Below are positions 6,216 to 10,676 of a stretch of 10,676 nt of DNA, one piece after another. Within the stretch, counting starts at the first letter, position 1, and each line of letters starts with the position of its first letter. The position numbers and the translations under genes were made by a program. This DNA is from Candidatus Cloacimonadota bacterium (GTDB taxonomy: Bacteria; Cloacimonadota; Cloacimonadia; Cloacimonadales; Cloacimonadaceae): assembly GCA_023392795.1 (NCBI GenBank), contig JAEWNJ010000112.1, positions 1-10,676 of the forward strand, read 5' to 3'. Under the pieces are notes generated by a model. That model ran no database searches, was not told the DNA's origin, and was given only the letters and a program-made list of their open reading frames with translations.

Positions 6216-8546
6216 TCAATCCACTATTATGTCATTCACCAGCATGCTATCTGCGGGCACCGCCGGCATATCAAACTCTGCCTGATGCTCGATAACCGGC
6301 ATCTTCGGAGTATAGAGCGCTTCGATTTTGGGTGAATAGGCAACTATGAAACCACCAAACACGATGGAGACCATACTCATCAGCTTGATCAGGATGTTGA
6401 TGCAGGGACCCGCGGTATCCTTGAAGGGATCGCCAACCGTATCGCCCACAATCGTGGCCTTGTGCACAGCGGAACCGCTCCCGCCGCTTTCGCCGGTTTC
6501 CACGTACTTCTTGGCATTATCCCAGGCGCCGCCGGCGTTATTCATCATCACCGCCGTAACAAAGCCTGTGGTGAGACCACCGATCAGAACGCCCAAAACC
6601 CCAGCCACACCGAGGATCAGACCCACTATCACAGGCGTCACTATGCCGATCACCGCCGGCAGGATCATCTGCTGTTGAGCTCCGATGGTGGAGATGGTTA
6701 CACAGCGGGCGTAATCCGGCTTGGTCTTACCTTGCAGGATGCCGGGCATGGTGGTGAATTGACGGCGAACTTCCTTCACCATCAGGCCTGCCGCTTTCCC
6801 CACCGCTTTGATGGTGAGTGCGGAAAATACATATACCACCATCGCGCCGATGAAGATCCCCAGCAGGAACTTAGGATTGAGCGGATTCACCTGGTAATAA
6901 TCTATGAATTGGATCAAGCTGGCGGAAGATGCCTCCACCTTTTCGCTGATCGATCCGTATGATATATTTAGATATTGAGTTTCGCCTATTTTTTGCCCCA
7001 TCATCACGAAGCCGTCCCGCACTTTTTCCAGATAGGCAGCCAGGAGCGCCATAGCCGTAAGCGCCGCCGAGCCGATAGCAAATCCTTTACCGATGGCAGC
7101 GGTGGTATTGCCAACGGCGTCCAGATTGTCGGTGCGTTCGCGAACTTCTTTGGGCAGATAGGACATTTGCGCGTTGCCGCCGGCGTTATCGGCGATGGGG
7201 CCAAAGGCATCCATAGCCAGAGTGACGCCCAGGGTTGCCAGCATACCCACGGCACCAAATCCGATGCCATACAGCCCCAATTCCACGTGGTAAAAACCGC
7301 CGGAAGCCACATAGGCGATCAAAATGCCCGCAGATATAATGAGTACCGGCATAGCAGTGGAAAGCATGCCCACGCTGATGCCTTCCAGAATCACCGTAGC
7401 CGAGCCATATTCGCCCTGTTTCACGATATTACGGGTGGCCTTGTAAGAATGCGAGGTCCAGAGTTCAGTGGTATGGCCGATCAGGATACCTGCCATCAGA
7501 CCCACCACCGAGGACATAAAGATCCCCATATAGTATTCGCCGGGCAGCAACACCTTGCACACGATGAACGATGCGGCGGCGATGAGTCCAGAGCTGAGAT
7601 AAACGCTTTTATTCAAGGCAGCCATCAATTCCTTCATGCCTGCGTTTTCCTTGGTGGATACGATAAAGATGCCAAAGATCGATAGTAATGCGCCGATGCC
7701 CGCCAAAACGAGGGGTGCGGCGATGAAATTGACCATGTATTGTTTAAAAGCAGGATCGGTGGCAGATAGCCGCAATACCGCGCTCATCCCCAAAGCAGCA
7801 GTGGCAAGGATGGAGCCTGCGTATGATTCATAGAGGTCTGCGCCCATGCCGGCTACGTCGCCCACGTTATCGCCCACGTTATCGGCAATAGTGGCAGGAT
7901 TGCGGGGATCGTCTTCCGGGATATCGGCTTCCACTTTGCCCACCAGATCTGCTCCCACGTCCGCGGCCTTGGTATAGATGCCGCCACCCAACCGCGCAAA
8001 CAGAGCCTGCGTACTGGCACCCATGCCAAAGGAAAGCATCACTACCGCGATCTTTTCCAGAGAATAATCCATCAGATTGAGGATGTAAAACCAGGCTGAA
8101 ATATCCACAAGTGCCAATCCAACTACGGTAAGGCCCATCACGCCGCCAGCTCTGAATGCCACCTTGAGGCCCTTGTTCAAACCCTCAGAACAGGCCTGAG
8201 CGGTTCTACTGGAAGCCATAGTAGCGGTATTCATGCCGATGAATCCTGCCAGACCGCTCATGATCCCACCGCTGGTAAAGCCCCAGGGAATCATGGGATC
8301 CAATACCTTCAAGCCATATGCCAGATAGAGAAATATCGCCAGAGCTACGGCAAAGAAGATGCCAATGCCCTTGTATTGCTGCAATAGATAGGCATAGGCC
8401 CCTTCGCGCACAAATCCGGCTATCTCCACCATGCGGTCATTACCCGGATTGTGGCTTTTTACTGAACGATAAAAGAAGTAGGCAAAAAACAGCGCTGATA
8501 TAGCCCCGAAGGGCGCTAAATACCATATTGATGGCAGCTGCGGCAT
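6216..8546 (-). CDS. hppA: Membrane-bound pyrophosphatase, K+-dependent type, ion-pumping
   Basis: This 776-aa polytopic protein hydrolyses pyrophosphate and pumps H+ and/or Na+ out of the cytoplasm. All catalytic signatures are present: DVGADLVGKVE (196-206), DNVGDNVGDVAGMGAD (222-237), DAFGPIADNAGGNAQ (446-460), DNAKK (676-680) and GDTVGDPFKDTAGP (701-714). GNTTAA at 479-484 has Ala where K+-independent enzymes have Lys, so the enzyme should need K+. The DLYE motif (D237, E240) places the gate glutamate as in Na+-type and K+-dependent H+-type pumps; the ion cannot be decided by eye. About 28 residues after the last membrane segment (KMPVIEHQAEF onward) form a tail longer than most. The ATG at 8546 is chosen because GGAGG lies four nt upstream; a longer in-frame reading to 8615 lacks such a site and runs into the leader hairpin. 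The enzyme lets an anaerobe recover energy from biosynthetic pyrophosphate. Confidence 0.96.
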   Translation of the reverse strand: MPQLPSIWYLAPFGAISALFFAYFFYRSVKSHNPGNDRMVEIAGFVREGAYAYLLQQYKGIGIFFAVALAIFLYLAYGLKVLDPMIPWGFTSGGIMSGLAGFIGMNTATMASSRTAQACSEGLNKGLKVAFRAGGVMGLTVVGLALVDISAWFYILNLMDYSLEKIAVVMLSFGMGASTQALFARLGGGIYTKAADVGADLVGKVEADIPEDDPRNPATIADNVGDNVGDVAGMGADLYESYAGSILATAALGMSAVLRLSATDPAFKQYMVNFIAAPLVLAGIGALLSIFGIFIVSTKENAGMKELMAALNKSVYLSSGLIAAASFIVCKVLLPGEYYMGIFMSSVVGLMAGILIGHTTELWTSHSYKATRNIVKQGEYGSATVILEGISVGMLSTAMPVLIISAGILIAYVASGGFYHVELGLYGIGFGAVGMLATLGVTLAMDAFGPIADNAGGNAQMSYLPKEVRERTDNLDAVGNTTAAIGKGFAIGSAALTAMALLAAYLEKVRDGFVMMGQKIGETQYLNISYGSISEKVEASSASLIQFIDYYQVNPLNPKFLLGIFIGAMVVYVFSALTIKAVGKAAGLMVKEVRRQFTTMPGILQGKTKPDYARCVTISTIGAQQQMILPAVIGIVTPVIVGLILGVAGVLGVLIGGLTTGFVTAVMMNNAGGAWDNAKKYVETGESGGSGSAVHKATIVGDTVGDPFKDTAGPCINILIKLMSMVSIVFGGFIVAYSPKIEALYTPKMPVIEHQAEFDMPAVPADSMLVNDIIVD

Positions 8547-8578
8547 ATAACCTCCATTGTTTTCTTTGCAAGGGGTAC

Positions 8579-8600
8579 GCTTCGGAAATGACACCGAAGC
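8579..8600 (-). promoter_or_regulatory. Perfect hairpin in the hppA leader
   Basis: GCTTCGG (8579-8585 on the plus strand) and CCGAAGC (8594-8600) form a perfect 7-bp stem with an 8-nt loop. It lies between the proposed promoter and the GGAGG ribosome-binding site, 32 nt before the start codon. There is no T-tract, so it is not a terminator. It could protect the 5' end of the message or be an operator; neither is shown. Confidence 0.5.
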
Positions 8601-8615
8601 TTTACACGTCAACAT

Positions 8616-8643
8616 AAATTAGTCATCTACAGTATTTTGTCAA
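8616..8643 (-). promoter_or_regulatory. Candidate hppA promoter
   Basis: On the minus strand a perfect TTGACA (8643-8638) is followed after 16 nt by TAATTT (8621-8616), which matches the -10 consensus only partly. The implied transcript would start near 8608 and have a leader of about 60 nt containing the 7-bp hairpin. A second TTGACA on the plus strand (8657-8662) faces the other way, so the two -35 hexamers form an inverted repeat with 13 nt between them. Confidence 0.45.
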
Positions 8644-8656
8644 TGCTTTTCTTGAG

Positions 8657-8685
8657 TTGACAGGATTTCCCCTGCCCGCCATCCT
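8657..8685 (+). promoter_or_regulatory. Candidate promoter of the DUF523-DUF1722 gene
   Basis: A perfect TTGACA at 8657-8662 is followed after 17 nt by CATCCT (8680-8685), a poor -10 match. A start near 8692 would give a very short leader before the AGGAG site at 8701-8705. The -35 is convincing; the -10 is not. Confidence 0.3.
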
Positions 8686-8710
8686 TGTTTTCTTTGGGAA
8701 AGGAGAAATG

Positions 8711-9661
8711 ATGGATAAACTCAGGCTTGGCATCTCGTCCTGTCTATTGGGACAGGAAGTACGTTACGACGGGGGTCACAAATACGATTCCTGGATCGTG
8801 GAAACACTTGGAAATTATGCCGATTTCATCGATCTGTGCCCCGAAGTGGGCATCGGACTATCGATCCCCAGAGAAGCTTTGCGTCTGGAAGGAACGAAAG
8901 ACGATTACCGCATGATCACCATCAAAGGCAGATTGGACTACAGCGAACATATGCACAATTACAGCCTGGCTGCCACTGAAAACCTGAAAGCTCTCCAACT
9001 CTGCGGATACATCTTCAAGAGCAAGTCACCCTCCTGCGGGATGGAACGCGTAAAGGTGTATCCCACGCATGGCGGTGCTGCCGGAAAAACCGGGATCGGC
9101 CTATATGCCCGGGAGTTCATGAAGGCCTTCCCGCTGCTCCCGGTGGAAGAAGAAGGGCGTCTGCATGATCCTATACTACGTGAGAACTTCATCGAGCGCA
9201 TCTTCATCATGCAGCGTTGGTGGAACCTTCTGAACGGGAAAGCCAAAGCAGGTGATCTGGTGAACTTCCATACCATCCACAAATACCTGATCATGGCGCA
9301 TAGTCCCCAGCATTACCGGGAGATGGGATCGCTGGTGGCAAAGGTGAAGCAAATGCCGCTGAAGACAGCGCTGGATCAGTACTTTGAGCTGCTGATGACA
9401 GCGGCAAAGCGACCTGCCACGCCCAGCAAAAACCAAAACGTACTGCTGCATATTCTGGGCTATTTCAAACAGGATCTGGACAGCCTGGAAAAGCAGGAAC
9501 TGATCGAACTGATCGATCAATACAAGGAGGGCATAATTCCGCTGATCGTACCCATCACCCTGATCAATCATTATGTGCGCAAATATGACAAACCCTATCT
9601 CGCGGAACAGGTGTATCTGCATCCGCATCCGATGGAGCTGAAATTGCGCAACCATGTGTGA
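8711..9661 (+). CDS. DUF523 (TudS-like thiouracil desulfurase) and DUF1722 fusion
   Basis: The 316-aa protein joins two domains. Residues 1-140 are DUF523, the family of the 2-thiouracil desulfurase TudS, which uses a 4Fe-4S cluster held by three Cys. Matching Cys are C11 in ISSCLLG, C43 in DLCPEVGIGL and C109 in SKSPSCG; the conserved RYDGG (18-22) follows the first. Residues about 150-316 are DUF1722 (the YbgA family), with FHTIHKYLIMAHS (186-198), a Y-x-x-M-G turn, RPATPSKNQNVLLHILGYF (234-252) and a C-terminal LINHYVRKY (284-292). The fusion is common in bacteria, but the role of DUF1722 is unknown. A desulfurase acting on thiolated pyrimidines or tRNA-derived bases is a reasonable expectation, not a demonstration. 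AGGAG at 8701-8705 favours the ATG at 8711 (5-nt spacing); the ATG at 8708 is equally in frame. The gene diverges from hppA, and no terminator follows; the repeat array begins ten nt after the stop. Confidence 0.92.
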   Translation: MDKLRLGISSCLLGQEVRYDGGHKYDSWIVETLGNYADFIDLCPEVGIGLSIPREALRLEGTKDDYRMITIKGRLDYSEHMHNYSLAATENLKALQLCGYIFKSKSPSCGMERVKVYPTHGGAAGKTGIGLYAREFMKAFPLLPVEEEGRLHDPILRENFIERIFIMQRWWNLLNGKAKAGDLVNFHTIHKYLIMAHSPQHYREMGSLVAKVKQMPLKTALDQYFELLMTAAKRPATPSKNQNVLLHILGYFKQDLDSLEKQELIELIDQYKEGIIPLIVPITLINHYVRKYDKPYLAEQVYLHPHPMELKLRNHV

Positions 9662-9670
9662 TTGGGGGGG

Positions 9671-9806
9671 CGAGTTTTCAAGTTTTCAGGTTTTCGAGTT
9701 TTCAAGTTTTAAGGTTCTGCGGTGCTGTGGTTTTGCGGTTTTGAGGTTTTGGGGTTTTGGGGTTTTGGGGTTTTAAGGTTTTAAGGTTTTAAGGTTTTCG
9801 AGTTTT
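9671..9806 (+). repeat. Array of 17 phased 8-nt units (NNRGTTTT)
   Basis: Seventeen consecutive octamers keep perfect phase. Fifteen end in GTTTT; the two exceptions are AAGGTTCT (9711-9718) and GCGGTGCT (9719-9726). The first three bases vary (CGA, CAA, CAG, AAG, GTG, GCG, GAG, GGG), with a purine at the third. Three successive GGGGTTTT units lie at 9751-9774, then three AAGGTTTT at 9775-9798. The array starts ten nt after the DUF523-DUF1722 stop, so it may be transcribed as the 3' tail of that message. Confidence 0.95.
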
Positions 9807-9878
9807 ATAGAAGTGCTATCTGAAATGCGGCTCTCTTCCAACTCGAGTGGGTAGGCGCCTGGAGGTGGCCGAATTGGG

Positions 9879-9987
9879 GTGGCAAGCTCCTGCTTGCCAC
9901 AGTGAGCGTGAGCTCGCTTCTGAAGGCAGCTAAAGCTGCCTCCTGGAGTTTAGACATTCGTAGCCTCGGAATGCTACGTTACGTAGC
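9879..9987. repeat. Cluster of perfect short hairpins
   Basis: Four dyads follow one another: GTGGCAAGC/GCTTGCCAC with a 4-nt loop (9879-9900), AGCG/CGCT (9905-9918), AGGCAGC/GCTGCCT with loop TAAA (9924-9941), and GCTACGT/ACGTAGC around a single T (9973-9987). None is followed by a T-run, so they are not terminators. The stems differ in sequence but have similar size. I see no gene in or near them. Between this cluster and 10095 I see only the palindrome AACCGGTT (10077-10084). Confidence 0.8.
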
Positions 9988-10095
9988 GGAGCCTGGCAGC
10001 CCTCTCAGCGTAGGATGGTTCTCTGTTTGCCTACTTTACTCACATGGTTTGAAAGTGATTTTTTGAGATCATCCCCAACCGGTTCCATGATCTTC

Positions 10096-10201
10096 CTATC
10101 TTGAGCTTCATACGCATCTAATGAGCCTCCCATACACCGGTCATACGATTGTACGACCGGTGTACGACCGGTGTATGGGAGGCGTATCAGCTACAAGATA
10201 G
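10096..10201. repeat. Long interrupted dyad with 18-bp perfect core
   Basis: GCCTCCCATACACCGGTC (10125-10142) is exactly complementary to GACCGGTGTATGGGAGGC (10166-10183). Outside this core the pairing continues after an 11-nt bulge (10114-10124): ATAC (10110-10113) pairs with GTAT (10184-10187), and after a 6-by-6 internal loop CTATCTTG (10096-10103) pairs with CAAGATAG (10194-10201). That makes 30 paired bases in all. The 23-nt loop holds a second copy of the 11-nt GTACGACCGGT (10151-10161, repeated at 10162-10172), which allows an alternative compact hairpin. Confidence 0.9.
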
Positions 10202-10206
10202 CAAGA

Positions 10207-10268
10207 GGTTAACGGTGAAGGGTGAACGGTGAACGAAACCATAACGCATAACGCATAACGCATAACAT
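10207..10268 (+). repeat. Two runs of heptanucleotide tandem repeats
   Basis: Four 7-nt units occupy 10207-10234 (GGTTAAC, GGTGAAG, GGTGAAC, GGTGAAC), followed after six bases by four more at 10241-10268 (ATAACGC three times, then ATAACAT). They resemble in size the short tandemly repeated heptamers known from cyanobacteria; the units are not the same. They carry no open frame of note. Confidence 0.9.
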
Positions 10269-10302
10269 AATGATACAATGCAACTAAGGCCCACACCCCC
10301 GC

Positions 10303-10531
10303 GAAACCTGAAAACTCGAAAACCCCAAAACCTCAAAACCCCAAAACCTCAAAACCTCAAAACTCGAAAACTTGAAAACTCGAAAAACCTGAAAACCTGA
10401 AAACTTGATAACCAAAAGGCGGTACGGCGACCGCCTGTACTTCAAAACCTGAAAACCTGAAAACTCTAAAACTCTAAAACCTGAAAACTTGACAACCAGA
10501 AAACTGCAAAACCGCAGAACCGCAGAACCTA
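10303..10531 (-). repeat. Array of 25 octamer units (NNRGTTTT), inverted copy
   Basis: On the plus strand the units read AAAACYNN, the complement of the first array. Fourteen units run from 10303 to 10415, then a 28-nt insertion (10416-10443), then eleven units from 10444 to 10531. One unit (10383-10391) has an extra A; the others keep 8-nt phase. Variant units include ATAACCAA, ACAACCAG, AGAACCGC and AGAACCTA. The last units run directly into the terminator of the gene at the right edge. Confidence 0.95.
10416..10443. repeat. Hairpin inserted in the second octamer array
   Basis: This 28-nt interruption contains AGGCGGT (10417-10423) and ACCGCCT (10430-10436), a perfect 7-bp stem with a 6-nt loop. 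It is GC-rich, unlike the array, and is the only break in it. It could be a small insertion between two octamers. Confidence 0.8.
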
Positions 10532-10565
10532 AAAAAAACCGGCTGCACAAAACAGCCGGTTTTTT
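10531..10565 (-). terminator. Strong bidirectional-type intrinsic terminator
   Basis: CCGGCTG (10539-10545) and CAGCCGG (10553-10559) form a perfect 7-bp stem with a 7-nt loop. On the minus strand it is followed by eight Ts (10538-10531), on the plus strand by six (10560-10565). It serves the gene entering from the right edge, 24 nt beyond its second stop codon, and would also stop transcription coming from the repeat island. Confidence 0.9.
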
Positions 10566-10591
10566 ATCATTCAAAGACGTATCAGGTCTTA

Positions 10592-10676
10592 TTATTTATT
10601 CAGGTCTTCAGCTTTGATGCCGTCTTTTTTGGCCTTGATGGTGGATTCTTCCACGAATTGGATGATTGCCATGGGA
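10592..10676 (-). CDS. C-terminal end of an unidentified protein (partial)
   Basis: Only the last 27 codons lie in the window. They read PMAIIQFVEESTIKAKKDGI followed by KAEDLNK, then two TAA stops in a row (10594-10592 and 10591-10589). The sequence looks like genuine coding DNA: lysine- and glutamate-rich with an amphipathic helix pattern, and a strong terminator follows at the expected distance. The internal ATG could also be a start, but it would give only 26 residues and has no visible ribosome-binding site within the window. I do not recognise the family. Confidence 0.6.
   Translation of the reverse strand, partial: PMAIIQFVEESTIKAKKDGIKAEDLNK

Noticed and set aside
6975..7685. A 236-codon open frame antisense to hppA
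   Set aside because: It lies wholly inside the strongly conserved hppA coding sequence and is rich in His and Gln, as expected of an antisense shadow.
9751..9774. A telomere
   Set aside because: GGGGTTTT occurs only three times in tandem, inside a longer degenerate array, and the sequence continues on both sides into ordinary bacterial genes.
10096..10201. Integron attC site
   Set aside because: The required GTTRRRY and RYYYAAC core sites are not found at both ends, and there is no cassette gene or integrase.
10303..10531. CRISPR array
   Set aside because: The units are 8 nt long with no unique spacers, and no cas gene is present.
9671..10531. A transposon with the octamer arrays as terminal inverted repeats
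   Set aside because: There is no transposase, no target-site duplication that I can see, and the arrays are not exact inverted copies of each other.
10284..10574. A 96-codon open frame on the minus strand across the second octamer array
   Set aside because: It is the translation of the 8-nt repeats: the residues recur with the 8-codon period expected of a 24-nt cycle (FSGFQV-like repeats). It also reads through the terminator hairpin and has no family resemblance.

Overview
The window looks like chromosomal DNA of an anaerobic, Gram-negative-type bacterium with roughly balanced base composition. Supporting signs are an A-type flavoprotein (O2 or NO scavenging), a K+-dependent-type membrane pyrophosphatase, the MEP isoprenoid enzyme IspG, two candidate lipoproteins with serine-rich lipoboxes, and a secreted fibronectin-like protein whose C-terminal end resembles a type IX sorting domain. 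Clear Shine-Dalgarno motifs (AAGGAG, GGAGG, AGGAG) precede several genes, which argues against typical Bacteroidetes. A member of the FCB side branches such as Cloacimonadota would fit, but this is an inference from gene content and not a marker-based placement.

Layout. Positions 1-1221 (minus) hold the flavodiiron protein gene with an intrinsic terminator at 1-29. Positions 1222-1474 are intergenic, with small degenerate hairpins. Positions 4602-1475 (minus) form a tight four-gene unit: ispG, two half-size chromate-transporter-family genes, and an M14 zinc carboxypeptidase. The junctions are a 1-nt gap, a 4-nt overlap and a 1-nt overlap. Positions 6097-4824 (minus) hold a small lipoprotein gene overlapping by 4 nt a secreted protein gene. 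Positions 8546-6216 (minus) hold hppA, with a promoter-like element and a perfect hairpin in its leader. Positions 8711-9661 (plus), divergent from hppA, encode a DUF523 (TudS-like desulfurase) and DUF1722 fusion. At the right edge, on the minus strand, lies the last 27 codons of an unrecognised gene followed by a strong terminator.

The unusual part is 9662-10531, about 870 nt without a convincing gene. It contains two arrays of a phased 8-nt degenerate repeat (NNRGTTTT), 17 units on the plus strand and 25 on the minus strand, facing each other in inverted orientation. Between them lie a cluster of perfect hairpins, a 106-nt interrupted dyad with an 18-bp perfect core, and two short runs of heptanucleotide tandem repeats. 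I cannot assign this island to a known element class. It is the best candidate in the window for something undescribed.

The genes do not form one pathway. The window is mostly a housekeeping and stress neighbourhood (isoprenoid synthesis, ion-pumping pyrophosphatase, oxygen detoxification, anion transport, cell-surface proteins) next to a repeat island.
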